Assembly (NCBI GenBank): GCA_004356615.1
Contig: SMWT01000040.1
Location: forward strand, 1 to 32,268
DNA length: 32,268 bases
Direction: 5' to 3'
Source: Deltaproteobacteria bacterium
GTDB taxonomy: Bacteria > Bdellovibrionota > Bacteriovoracia > Bacteriovoracales > Bacteriovoracaceae
A program made the translations under genes and the position numbers. The notes under the pieces were generated by a model, which was given only the letters and a program-made list of their open reading frames with translations, was not told where the DNA came from and did not search any database. Positions 1 to 9,069 of this stretch are shown here, piece after piece. Within the stretch, counting starts at the first letter, position 1; each line of letters begins with the position of its first letter.

Positions 1-719
1 CCAGGAGCTATAGAGCAACTAACTTGAACATGAAGAATTTTTTTATCATTATCTATAAAAGTTACTATTCCTTGGGCATTTTTATCACTCGTTACCGAAT
101 TTCCCACACTAAAATTTTCTGGTTTATCTACGTTTAACACCAAAGTTAATCCATCTGCTTGGGGATAATGGAGGGAATCTGGTTTGGTGGCGATAGATAT
201 TTGAATAGTGGTAATAACGGACGTTCCGCTTATGTGATCCCCTTGGATGGTATAAAACTTTCCATCGGTAAACACTTGGGCAAGGCCGGTAATTTCGCCA
301 GTTAAGGGGTTTAAAATCATCCCGGTTGGAAGAGTTCGATCTGGCGAAGGTGTGATAGCATCTTTTTCCCTTACGTCAGATACGAAAAAAGACATATCTC
401 CTTCTTTAATTTCTCCACCATTTAGCGCAATACAGACTAGGGGAGTTGGAAGTTCTCCGGTATTTATCTGTGATGTTTGATCAAAGAAATAAGTCGCATT
501 TGGGCTACCTTCAGGATAACTCGGAGGTGTATAGGCGATATCCGTCGGCGGAATAGATACATCTGGATCTGTAGGAATTATTGGCCCTCCAGGATCTGTC
601 GCTCCACCTCCAGGGGCCGAAGGATCTTCCACCTTCCATTTGGTGAAAGTATCAGGGATACAACCACCAAGAAGCATTGTTGAAATAAATAGTAATATTA
701 GGCCTTTAGTTAGTTTCAT
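1..719 (-). CDS. Exported lipoprotein with Pro/Gly-rich linker and putative Ig-like (He_PIG-type) domain; C-terminus beyond window edge
   Basis: Open reverse-strand frame from ATG at 719 to position 1. Starts MKLTKGLILLFISTMLLGGCIPD (lipobox LGGC), then a DPSAPGGGATDPGGP linker, then LPTGMILNPLTGEITGLAQVFTDGKFYTI, resembling He_PIG repeats. Missing from the ORF track because it is open at the edge. Confidence 0.72.
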   Translation of the reverse strand, partial: MKLTKGLILLFISTMLLGGCIPDTFTKWKVEDPSAPGGGATDPGGPIIPTDPDVSIPPTDIAYTPPSYPEGSPNATYFFDQTSQINTGELPTPLVCIALNGGEIKEGDMSFFVSDVREKDAITPSPDRTLPTGMILNPLTGEITGLAQVFTDGKFYTIQGDHISGTSVITTIQISIATKPDSLHYPQADGLTLVLNVDKPENFSVGNSVTSDKNAQGIVTFIDNDKKILHVQVSCSIAP

Positions 720-827
720 AAGTAAAATATCGACCTCTAAGCTTTTTTTATTTATTTGCCGTCCTTATTCCGTAACAGGGGAATATATTTCTCCCTATTT
801 AGGGATAACCAACCGAGTTAATTTGTC

Positions 828-839
828 TTTCACGTGAAA
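828..839. repeat. Perfect 12-bp palindrome TTTCACGTGAAA in the divergent intergenic region
   Basis: Read directly; lies 56 bp upstream of the ATG at 896. Confidence 0.6.
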
Positions 840-895
840 AACTTCATGACTAAAGCGCTCTACTATTTTTTATTAATGAAAAAATTGGAGTTAAT

Positions 896-2173
896 ATGAA
901 AATTGCCTATTTTTCCGACCAGGCCTCTGGCCCACCAAAGCTTTTTAATAAATCGGGAAAGCGTATTCCCCTAGATTTCATTGAGGATCAAAAGAACTTA
1001 CTGGTTAGGGTTTATGATCTAGTGGTTATAGATGTTGAAAAAGAAAATAAGGTTTTATGGGAAATCCTTGAGCTGTTAAAACAAAGAAAAGTTTTTATAA
1101 TGATTCTTGGGAGTAATCTGGATTCAAACATTATTGAAAAATGTTACCGGTTAGGTTGCCACGATATTTTTTCCTCACCTCTTAAAGCTGAATATTTAAG
1201 ATATTTTTGGGGCAAGTATTTTTCCAAGGAATTTATTTTTTCCAGATTCAATTTTGTGACTAGAGATGAGGTGTTTTGGAAAACTTTACAAAAGCTTAAT
1301 CAGCTTTTTATAGATCCCGGGCCTGTACTTATAAAAGGCCCTACAGGAGTTGGAAAAACCCATCTGGCCAAAATGGTTCATGAATATCTGGTAGGAAAAG
1401 ATCGGCCATTTATTTCTTTTAATTGTTCGGAGTTTTCTGAGTCATTGATTGAGTCTGAGCTCTTTGGCCATAAAAGAGGGAGCTTTACCGGTGCCATCTC
1501 AGATAAGAGAGGTCTTTTATCTTTAGCGGATACAGGTACCTTATTTCTTGATGAGATTGGCACCATGCCACTCTCTATCCAGAAAAAGCTGTTAAAGGCA
1601 TTAGAGGAGAAATGTTTTTATCCGGTCGGTGCTGGGGAGAGTGAGCAATCAAACTTCCAATTGATCTCCGCTACTTGTGATGACATTTTAGATGAGACAA
1701 CTTTTAGGAGTGATTTTTATTATAGGATTGAGGGCTTCGTTTTAAATATCAAACCCCTAAAAGAAAGGCCCTATGATATTCCTTTGCTCTTTGGTGAGTT
1801 TTTAAAGAGGACTTCAAGAAAGATTATTATCTCAGAAGACGCCATGAAACTTTTAAAAGATTATCATTGGCCTGGAAATGTTAGGGAACTTAAAAACTTG
1901 ATCAGATTAATTGGCTCAATTGACGGGGGAGTGGTGAGGGCCAGTGATTTACCGGAAAAAATAAGCAAAGAACAAAATCAAATCAGTTTTTTATCTAATG
2001 ATGCCGTTAAAAATCTAATAACTAATGTAGGATTAAATGTGGCCATGCAAAATTTAGAAGATGAGGCCTTTAAATATTTTTATTTTAAAAATGAGGGCAA
2101 AGTTCGAAAAACCATGAAGCAGCTAAAAATATCAAATAATGCCTTTTATAGAATTAAAAAGAGGATTTCCTAA
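896..2173 (+). CDS. Sigma-54-dependent AAA+ transcriptional activator with degenerate receiver-like N-terminus and C-terminal Fis-type HTH
   Basis: Walker A GPTGVGKTHLAK, GSFTGA (GAFTGA variant), Walker B TLFLDEIG, WPGNVRELKN, C-terminal HTH VRKTMKQLKISNNAFYRIKKR. Confidence 0.92.
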   Translation: MKIAYFSDQASGPPKLFNKSGKRIPLDFIEDQKNLLVRVYDLVVIDVEKENKVLWEILELLKQRKVFIMILGSNLDSNIIEKCYRLGCHDIFSSPLKAEYLRYFWGKYFSKEFIFSRFNFVTRDEVFWKTLQKLNQLFIDPGPVLIKGPTGVGKTHLAKMVHEYLVGKDRPFISFNCSEFSESLIESELFGHKRGSFTGAISDKRGLLSLADTGTLFLDEIGTMPLSIQKKLLKALEEKCFYPVGAGESEQSNFQLISATCDDILDETTFRSDFYYRIEGFVLNIKPLKERPYDIPLLFGEFLKRTSRKIIISEDAMKLLKDYHWPGNVRELKNLIRLIGSIDGGVVRASDLPEKISKEQNQISFLSNDAVKNLITNVGLNVAMQNLEDEAFKYFYFKNEGKVRKTMKQLKISNNAFYRIKKRIS

Positions 2174-2174
2174 A

Positions 2175-2951
2175 ATGAAAAAGATTCTAGTTTTACTAAT
2201 GCTTGTTTTCTTATCCAGTTGTAACGAGAGGTTGAGGCCTCATTTAAATAGTCTCATCGGTGAAGAGTTAACTGAAAAAATACTTGGTGGGCCTCCCGTG
2301 GTTAAAAGAGAGATCAATCTTCCTAAGATACCCAATATAACTAGAGATGGCCGGACTTTTGGGGGGTTTAAGGGAGAGAAACAAATCAATATGAAAGTCT
2401 TCCCTCCGGATAGGATGAATCAGCTTAATATCCAATTTATTGAAGAGGCCTATAAAGAAGTTCGAGGAATCAAAGCATCGCGTGGTGATTTAAAAAAATG
2501 GATTAATGTTTTAGCTCAGGGAGGAACTCGGGAGGGGGTATACCGGGCATTGATCCTCGATTCAAGCTACTACAAGTTGGAGCGGAAAAATATCCCTTTA
2601 ACTGACAGTGCAATTGATTTTGCTAAATATTTTTCAACAAAATATATGGGCAATGAAATTTCTAGTGAAACTCTGGAGCGGATTAATTTTTATCGCTTAA
2701 AAAGGGAACTCACTGATAGATCTTTAGAAATAGTTGATGCTCTTTCAAGTAATCTAGATGATGTATATGATTGGTACGCGGTATTTTCCGCGGAGCTTGC
2801 CTCTAGATATCCCCAAGTGTGGAAGTTAAAGATTAGAAAAGACCAGTCTCTAGATTTTCAAAGAAATTGGGCCAAGGGTGTTCCGGTTCAAATGATGAAG
2901 TCAGAAATTTTAATCAAGATAAACCGACTCATTAATCTTCTCAACAAGTGA
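2175..2951 (+). CDS. Putative lipoprotein of unknown function
   Basis: MKKILVLLMLVFLSSCNERLRP: signal peptide plus lipobox LSSC. ATG at 2175 preferred over the ORF-track start at 2139, which overlaps the upstream gene. Confidence 0.65.
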   Translation: MKKILVLLMLVFLSSCNERLRPHLNSLIGEELTEKILGGPPVVKREINLPKIPNITRDGRTFGGFKGEKQINMKVFPPDRMNQLNIQFIEEAYKEVRGIKASRGDLKKWINVLAQGGTREGVYRALILDSSYYKLERKNIPLTDSAIDFAKYFSTKYMGNEISSETLERINFYRLKRELTDRSLEIVDALSSNLDDVYDWYAVFSAELASRYPQVWKLKIRKDQSLDFQRNWAKGVPVQMMKSEILIKINRLINLLNK

Positions 2952-3905
2952 CTAGTCCCAAAAAGGATTGGAGATGCCAGTTAGTGCCAGTAGCAGTCTT
3001 TCCACGCCCATGGCGATTCCTGCAGAAGTGGGCAGGCCCTTATCCATTACGGCGATAAACTTTGTAGGTTTTGGTAGCGAGTAGTTATAAATATTTTGTT
3101 TAAGCTCTGATTGTTTTTGCAGTCTGTTTTTTTGTTCCACGGGATCAGTGAGCTCATTGAAACAATTACCAAGCTCAAGTCCTTGCCAGTATATTTCAAA
3201 CCTTTCACAGACCCTTGGATCTTCTTTCTTTAAAGTTGAATAGGCCGACAAATGATGAGGGAATTCAAAGAGCAGCCAAGGTGATTTGCCAATTAGCTTT
3301 GGTTCTATTTTATTTAAAAATAATAAGAAATAGAGATCGTCCCAAGTAAGCTTTTCTTTCGGTAGCGGAACCTCGGGAAACTTATCCTCGATTAGTTTTC
3401 TTAGGGTTTTGGTTTCTAAATAGTTTAGGATATCTATATTTAAAGTTTTTTTAAATATTTCCTGGATGGTATATTTTTTAATTTCTACAGGAGCTACTGT
3501 GGGAACACCTTTTTCTTTTAGGTAAGTGGAGCAAAAATTAAAAAGCTCCTGGCAGTCCTTCATTATTTGCTGGTAGCTTACCTCTTTTCGGTACCACTCA
3601 AGCATAATAAATTGACGTCTGTGTACCTCTGATTTGGGTTCGTCTCTAAAAACATAAGACAGGGTAAAAATATTTTCCAGGCCCTCGGATAATAACTCCT
3701 TCATACAAAATTCAGGTGAGGTATGAAGGTAGAGGTCATCTAGTTTATTTTCTCTAGTTTTCCACAAGGCATAGGGGTGAATATGAGCTTCCATCCCAGG
3801 ATTTTGCACAGCAGGAGGAGTAAGCACATCAAGGAAATTTTTTGTTTTAAAAAATTCTCGTATGGCCTCTAGTAAATATATTCTCGCTAAATGCTTTTCT
3901 TTCAT
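2952..3905 (-). CDS. epmA: Elongation factor P--(R)-beta-lysine ligase (EpmA/PoxA/GenX family)
   Basis: Class II LysRS-like catalytic core without anticodon-binding domain: PGMEAHIHPY, LHTSPEFCMKELL, FRDEPKSEVHRRQFIMLEWYR, GLELGNCFNEL, GIAMGVERLLLALTG. Confidence 0.9.
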   Translation of the reverse strand: MKEKHLARIYLLEAIREFFKTKNFLDVLTPPAVQNPGMEAHIHPYALWKTRENKLDDLYLHTSPEFCMKELLSEGLENIFTLSYVFRDEPKSEVHRRQFIMLEWYRKEVSYQQIMKDCQELFNFCSTYLKEKGVPTVAPVEIKKYTIQEIFKKTLNIDILNYLETKTLRKLIEDKFPEVPLPKEKLTWDDLYFLLFLNKIEPKLIGKSPWLLFEFPHHLSAYSTLKKEDPRVCERFEIYWQGLELGNCFNELTDPVEQKNRLQKQSELKQNIYNYSLPKPTKFIAVMDKGLPTSAGIAMGVERLLLALTGISNPFWD

Positions 3906-3935
3906 TGAAAAAATAAATACCTTAGGAGGTTCTCA

Positions 3936-4034
3936 TTGCAAAGCAGAATAGAGCGTTTCCTTTGCAACTATGCCAAATTGTGTTACCTGTGCCCAACAAG
4001 TTTTAAAGGATTATTTAATGGAAAACTTAATTAG
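3936..4034 (+). CDS. Candidate 32-codon leader ORF (TTG start) overlapping the ftsY start
   Basis: TAGGAGG (AGGAGG 3924-3929) then 6 nt then TTG; translates (M)QSRIERFLCNYAKLCYLCPTSFKGLFNGKLN*; stop at 4032-4034 overlaps the ftsY ATG at 4018. Confidence 0.3.
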   Translation: MQSRIERFLCNYAKLCYLCPTSFKGLFNGKLN

Positions 4035-5145
4035 TTACCTCTCCCCCATATACAAAAATCTCGGACTTATGCCGCCAAATAATGGTGACCTCTTTGGACT
4101 TCTGGCCATCCTTTTTGTTCTGCTAACCGGGTTGACTTTTTTACTGACTAGAAAAGAAGCAAAGATAGCACCTCCTAAGGAAAAGGCCCCGAGAGAAGAA
4201 CAAGTTGTAGAGGTGCCTAAAGGGCCTTCTTGGTCTGAGAGACTAAGTCTTGGACTCTCAAAATCTAGAAGCGAAGTTTGGGGAAAACTCGGTGCCCTGC
4301 TAACTTCCAGTAAACTTGATGATGAACAAATGGAAGAGATGGAGGAGATCCTCTACTCCTCTGACCTAGGCCCTAAAACCGTTCATGAATTGATGGAGGC
4401 CCTAAGCTCCCGAAAAAATAAAGCGGAAGATTTTAAGGAGTTCCTCTTTAATTTCTTAAAAGAAAAAATTGTAGGGATCCAGGAAAATATCCATCCCTCA
4501 CTGATTAACTTCTCCCCTGATGAAGGTGGAAAACCCAAGGTAATAATGGTGGTGGGAGTAAATGGTGTGGGAAAAACGACAACCATTGGAAAATTGGCCA
4601 CCAAATTTACCTCTCAGGGGGCCAAGGTGATAGTAGCTGCCGGAGATACCTTTAGGGCCGCGGCCGTGGATCAATTAGCAGTTTGGTGTGATCGGGCCGG
4701 AGCGGAAATGATTCGCGCCAAAGAAGGATCAAGTCCCAGTGGGGTAGGATACCAGGCCCTGGAAAAGGCCATATCAATCAATGCTGATTATTGCATCCTA
4801 GATACTGCTGGGAGGATGCACAATAAAGGCAATCTGATGGAGGAGCTGAAAAAATCCAAAGATGTTTTAAAAAAGCTCGATCCCGACGCTCCTTGGCAGG
4901 TTCTTCTCGTCATTGATGCTGTCACTGGTCAGAATGCGATACGCCAGGCCGAGGAGTTCAATAAGGCCTTAGGTCTAACAGGGCTTATCTTTACCAAATG
5001 CGATGGCTCTTCCAAAGCAGGGGCCGCGATCCCAATTGTGCAGAACTTAAAAGTACCCATCACCTATATAGGGGTAGGAGAATCGGTGGATGATCTCAAC
5101 CCTTTTGTGACAGATGACTACTTAAAGGCACTGTTAGATTATTGA
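4018..5145 (+). CDS. ftsY: Signal recognition particle receptor FtsY
   Basis: NG-domain GTPase motifs GVNGVGKTTTIGKLA, AAGDTFRAAAVDQL, DTAGRMHNKGNLM, TKCDGSSKAGAA; N-terminal TM segment. ATG 4018 has AGGA at 7-nt spacing (ORF track starts at 3970). Confidence 0.96.
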   Translation: MENLISYLSPIYKNLGLMPPNNGDLFGLLAILFVLLTGLTFLLTRKEAKIAPPKEKAPREEQVVEVPKGPSWSERLSLGLSKSRSEVWGKLGALLTSSKLDDEQMEEMEEILYSSDLGPKTVHELMEALSSRKNKAEDFKEFLFNFLKEKIVGIQENIHPSLINFSPDEGGKPKVIMVVGVNGVGKTTTIGKLATKFTSQGAKVIVAAGDTFRAAAVDQLAVWCDRAGAEMIRAKEGSSPSGVGYQALEKAISINADYCILDTAGRMHNKGNLMEELKKSKDVLKKLDPDAPWQVLLVIDAVTGQNAIRQAEEFNKALGLTGLIFTKCDGSSKAGAAIPIVQNLKVPITYIGVGESVDDLNPFVTDDYLKALLDY

Positions 5146-5180
5146 CGAGAGTATTAGTTTAAGCGTAATCTAGTGACAGA

Positions 5181-5486
5181 ATGAAGACCAATGAAGGAAA
5201 AATAGAATTTGATGTGTTAGGTTATACCGTTACTTTTCGGCCTAGTACCGATGGAAGTGATGTAGCTCCTGAGCAAATCTTAGATTATGTGCGAAAGGAA
5301 GCTAATATAATAAAGAGAAATTCTCCAAATCTAGATCCTGGGCAAATAGCTGTTTTACTTGCCCTTAAACTGGCCAAAGAGAATTTTGATTTGAAAAACG
5401 ATTTTAAAGAAAATATTGATAAGCTTCAGGCCTCGGCCAGCGATGCTCTTCAGTATTTCGAAGAAGTAGCACCCACCATCTCCTAG
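5181..5486 (+). CDS. zapA: Cell division protein ZapA-like
   Basis: Small coiled-coil protein, N-terminal IEFDVLGYTVTFRPS, QIAVLLALKLAKENFDLK; adjacent to 5-FCL as is common for zapA. Confidence 0.78.
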   Translation: MKTNEGKIEFDVLGYTVTFRPSTDGSDVAPEQILDYVRKEANIIKRNSPNLDPGQIAVLLALKLAKENFDLKNDFKENIDKLQASASDALQYFEEVAPTIS

Positions 5487-5520
5487 TCTTTTTTTCTTCT
5501 TAAATTAGCGAGGTTTACTC

Positions 5521-6072
5521 ATGTCTCCATCCAAAATGGAGATGAGAATTCATGTTAAAAGTATGTTTTCTCTGATGACAAAAGAAACCTTACTTGAAAA
5601 AAGTGAAGGGTTATCGGCACGTCTTTTGGAATTTGTGGCCGGTTTTCAGGAAGGCCTAACTGTCGGGGCCTATTATCCTTCAAAGGATGAGGCACTGTGG
5701 TTTATTAACTGGGATGTTAATAAAGTAAGACTTGCTTTTCCCCGCATTGGTTTTGATTCCATGAAATTTATCCTTTCTTCGCTGGATGAATTAAAAGAGT
5801 GGAGCGAAGGTGGGATCTCCTTTAAAGCTCCACCCGAGGGAAACCCCCAGGTTACCCCTGATGTACTTCTAATTCCCGGTCGGGCCTTTAAGGTTGAGGG
5901 CGATAGACTAGGAAGAGGTAAAGGATTTTTTGATAAGTATTTGGCCGATTTTAAGGGAACAAAAATTGGCATATGTTTTGATTTTCAAATATTTGAAAAT
6001 ATTCCATTAGAGCCACATGACCAACCGATGGATTATGTGGTGACAGAGAAACGGATTTTGAAAATGGAATAG
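5521..6072 (+). CDS. 5-formyltetrahydrofolate cyclo-ligase
   Basis: VGAYYPSKDEALW, DVLLIPGRAFKVEGDRLGRGKGFFDKYL, GICFDFQIFENIPLEPHDQPMDYVVTE match the 5-FTHF cyclo-ligase family. Confidence 0.9.
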   Translation: MSPSKMEMRIHVKSMFSLMTKETLLEKSEGLSARLLEFVAGFQEGLTVGAYYPSKDEALWFINWDVNKVRLAFPRIGFDSMKFILSSLDELKEWSEGGISFKAPPEGNPQVTPDVLLIPGRAFKVEGDRLGRGKGFFDKYLADFKGTKIGICFDFQIFENIPLEPHDQPMDYVVTEKRILKME

Positions 6073-6095
6073 TCTTTTCGTTTTAGGAGACAAGA

Positions 6096-7655
6096 ATGGA
6101 AACGAATTTACTAGTGCCCGTTATGATATCATTGGCCGCTGGTGCTGGATTAGTGCTTGTGATCATGGGAATAAGGGCAAAGGCCTTAGAGAAAAAGAAT
6201 AAAGAAATTGCTGACGAGGTAATTCGACGGGCCAAAAAAGAGGCCTCCGAGATTAAATACCACGCTCGCAAAGAGGCCAAAGAGATTGCTAAAGAGCACC
6301 GAGAAATTTCAGAAAGAGAAATTAACAAAAGGCAAAATGACATCAAAGGTCTTGAAAAAGGCCTGGTTAAAAAAGAGGCCACTTTAGATCAAAAGATTGA
6401 AGATAAAAACCGGGAAATGCAAAGGCTTAATACTAAAGAAGAAGACCTAAAACTGGTTAAGGACAATTACCTAAAAGAAGTTGACCGTTATAAAGAAAAA
6501 CAAGGTCAGGTATCTGAAGAAATGGCCAAAGTCGCTTCCATGACTAAAGAAGAGGCCAAAACTTCCTTAAAAAAAATGATGGAAGAAGAGGCCAAGGTTG
6601 AATTTGCTCATGACCTTCGAAGGATGGAGGAAGAGACTAAAGAAGACGCAGAAAAACTTTCCAAAAGAATTATCGGTATTTCCATTCAACGCTTTGCTGG
6701 TGAATACATAGCTGAAAAGGCCATCTCCTCGGTTGAACTTCCTTCAGACGACGTAAAAGGACGACTAATTGGTAGAGATGGAAGAAATATCCGTGCCTTT
6801 GAGGGAATCTGCGGAGTCGATCTAATTATTGATGATACCCCAGAAGTGGTGGTGATCTCCTCTTTTAATGTTGTTAGACGAGAGATCGCTAGAAGCACCC
6901 TGCAAAAACTGATCGCCGATGGACGAATTCATCCGGCCAAGATTGAAGAATTTCACGACAAATCAAAAAGTGAAATGGATAAACAACTTCTAGACCTAGG
7001 ACAAAAAGCGCAAATGGAAATTGGCGTTCATGGCATCCATCCGGAAGTTTTAAAGCTAGTGGGTGCGCTTAATTGGCGAACCTCCTACACCCAAAACCAA
7101 TATCAACACGCTCTTGAAACTGCCTTCATCTGCGGGTCCATGGCCCAGGAGATGGGACTCAATGTTAAGCAGGCAAGAAGGGCAGGACTGCTTCACGATG
7201 TGGGAAAAGTTATTGATGCCTCTGCTGAAGGATCCCACGCCGTTGTGGGAGCTGACTTTGCCAAAAAATATGGTGAATCACCAGAAGTCGTTCACGCTAT
7301 TAGATCTCACCACGATGATGAAAAGCCAGAAACTGTGCTTGCTCACCTGGTGGCCGCGGCCGATGCTCTATCAGGAGCTAGACCTGGGGCCCGTAAGGCC
7401 ATGACGGAATCTTATGTTTCCCGTCTTACCGATATTGAAGACATTGTTAATACCTTTGAGGGAGTAACAAAATCTTACGCCATCTCTGGTGGTCGAGAAA
7501 TTCGGGTTTTCGTGGAAAATGAGAAGATCAATGATGAGCAAACAGTAATGCTCTCAAGAGACATTGCTAAAAAGATTGAAGAAGAGATGAGCTATCCTGG
7601 TACCATTAAAATAACCGTACTTCGTGAAACCCGGGCCATAGGAGTTGCAAAATAA
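6096..7655 (+). CDS. rny: Ribonuclease Y (TM + coiled coil + KH + HD)
   Basis: GRLIGRDGRNIRAFEGICGVDLIIDDTPEVVVISSFNVVRREIA and HD motif GLLHDVGKVID; typical length of 519 aa. Confidence 0.97.
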   Translation: METNLLVPVMISLAAGAGLVLVIMGIRAKALEKKNKEIADEVIRRAKKEASEIKYHARKEAKEIAKEHREISEREINKRQNDIKGLEKGLVKKEATLDQKIEDKNREMQRLNTKEEDLKLVKDNYLKEVDRYKEKQGQVSEEMAKVASMTKEEAKTSLKKMMEEEAKVEFAHDLRRMEEETKEDAEKLSKRIIGISIQRFAGEYIAEKAISSVELPSDDVKGRLIGRDGRNIRAFEGICGVDLIIDDTPEVVVISSFNVVRREIARSTLQKLIADGRIHPAKIEEFHDKSKSEMDKQLLDLGQKAQMEIGVHGIHPEVLKLVGALNWRTSYTQNQYQHALETAFICGSMAQEMGLNVKQARRAGLLHDVGKVIDASAEGSHAVVGADFAKKYGESPEVVHAIRSHHDDEKPETVLAHLVAAADALSGARPGARKAMTESYVSRLTDIEDIVNTFEGVTKSYAISGGREIRVFVENEKINDEQTVMLSRDIAKKIEEEMSYPGTIKITVLRETRAIGVAK

Positions 7656-8071
7656 ATCGCAGAAAAGATTTAATTAAATACTACCTCTGGGTTTTAACCC
7701 CACTTGTTTTTTTTATTTTTCTCTTTAGGGCTCTAGATATCTCCCTCTTTGGGGGAGTCCTATTTCTTTTCACTTATCTCTGGCCAATAACCTTAAAGGC
7801 CCCAGGAATGATGGAGCGGATTACTAGTAAGAAGTATCGCTTCTCCATTTTACGTTTTATTTATATTCTAGATACTTTGCTTAGAAGTATTAAGCTTGTA
7901 AATCATCCTAAGATAGCATGGGTGGTGGTTCGCTTGGCCCCGTTTTTAGTGGGAGAGGCCATGGTGGTGGTGACCAATCTTAATAAGGCGCTATACCCAC
8001 TCCTGGGAGTTGTGGCGGCCGAGTCCATAATATTTATTAGAGGCCGGGTTATAGGTCTTGTAAATGACTAA
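7652..8071 (+). CDS. Small membrane protein, start unresolved (putative ATA start or frameshift product; first ATG only at 7808)
   Basis: The frame is open from within the rny end to 8071: RRKDLIKYYLWVLTPLVFFIFLFRALDISLFGGVLFLFTYLWPITLKAPGMMERITSKK... GGAG at 7641-7644 sits 7 nt before ATA 7652. Confidence 0.5.
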   Translation: MNRRKDLIKYYLWVLTPLVFFIFLFRALDISLFGGVLFLFTYLWPITLKAPGMMERITSKKYRFSILRFIYILDTLLRSIKLVNHPKIAWVVVRLAPFLVGEAMVVVTNLNKALYPLLGVVAAESIIFIRGRVIGLVND

Positions 8072-9002
8072 AAAATTCTTGTAGAGTTTTTGATCTTAAA
8101 AACTTGGAGCGCACCTTATCTCCCTGAGGGAAATCTTCAAAGGTATGTCGGCAAAAGGATTTAAATCTTTTTAAAATTTTAAGGCCATCAGCTGTGTTTT
8201 TTTGATATTCATCCAGCAGAGTTTTAAAATATAGCGTTAATTCTTTTTTTCGATCTGAGCTATCTGCATTTTTAAAGTCCCGTGCCAGCCAGGGAGTTTT
8301 AAGTGCTCCTCTTCCAAGCATAACCGAGTGGCACCCAGTTCTTTCAAAAATCTTTGCCACATCACTCACTGACCAGATATCACCGTTGCCAATGATCGGC
8401 ACCTTTACGGTTTTCACCGCCTGCCCAATATAGTCCCAATCGGCCGTTCCCTTATAAAGCTGGTTTCTAGTTCGCGCATGGATGGTGATGGCATCCACTC
8501 CTTCATCTTCCATCAATTTAAGAGAGTCGATAAAGGTATTTGTATCAGCAAGGCCGAGCCTCATCTTTACCGTAAAGAGATGGGGAAAAGATTTTCGGAT
8601 CGTTGATAGAACATTTTTAAGTCCCCTAAGATCGGATAGAAGATAGGCCCCACCAAAGTGAGAATTTACCTTCCTAGAAGGACAACCGAGATTTAGATCG
8701 ATATGGTTAAAACCGAGAATTTCTATGCTTTTTAAAGTCTGCGTGGTTTGTGCCTTTTCGGTGGTGAGAATTTGAAAGGTGGTTTTTTCTCTTAGAGACT
8801 TATTCTGGTAAATCACCGGGCCAAAATGTTCGAGGATGAACTTCTCATTAAAACGGCCGACGGTCGGAACCCTTAAGAAATCTGTGGAAAAGCGATCCCA
8901 CTCGGGGAATGCCCGCATTACCGCCAATCTGTAACGCTCATCGGTAACCCCCTCAAGCGGAGCAAAAAGCAGGGAATGTTCTTTGATTGGGAAATTTTCC
9001 AT
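8049..9002 (-). CDS. dus: tRNA-dihydrouridine synthase
   Basis: FAPLEGVTDERYR, HIDLNLGCPSRKV, VKMRLGL, ITIHARTRNQLYKGTADWDYI, IIGNGDIWS, MLGRGAL. ATG at 9002 preferred. Confidence 0.94.
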   Translation of the reverse strand: MENFPIKEHSLLFAPLEGVTDERYRLAVMRAFPEWDRFSTDFLRVPTVGRFNEKFILEHFGPVIYQNKSLREKTTFQILTTEKAQTTQTLKSIEILGFNHIDLNLGCPSRKVNSHFGGAYLLSDLRGLKNVLSTIRKSFPHLFTVKMRLGLADTNTFIDSLKLMEDEGVDAITIHARTRNQLYKGTADWDYIGQAVKTVKVPIIGNGDIWSVSDVAKIFERTGCHSVMLGRGALKTPWLARDFKNADSSDRKKELTLYFKTLLDEYQKNTADGLKILKRFKSFCRHTFEDFPQGDKVRSKFLRSKTLQEFFSHLQDL

Positions 9003-9069
9003 TGAATTTTTAATATGGCCGCAAACCAAGCTTGTCCAGCGTTAGAGCATATGTTAGCAAGAATATCTA

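Noticed and set aside
477-837. ORFs 477..683 and 640..837 (+)
   Set aside because: The first, and most of the second, are antisense to the lipoprotein CDS (1-719); low-complexity, basic translation, no homology signal.
896-2173. GSFTGA as a disabling mutation of the sigma-54 activator
   Set aside because: A to S at this position is a conservative change I believe occurs naturally; not sufficient evidence of loss of function, so only noted.
5487-5520. 6S RNA (ssrS) between zapA and 5-FCL, as in many proteobacteria
   Set aside because: The gap is only 34 nt; no room for a ~180-nt RNA.
6083-6382. ORF 99 aa (-) opposite rny, and similar antisense ORFs (e.g. 5673..5972, 17185..17565, 19183..19482)
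   Set aside because: Antisense shadows of strong coding frames; composition mirrors the sense codons.
7063-7404. ORF 113 aa (+) inside rny
   Set aside because: Out-of-frame within the conserved HD-domain coding sequence.
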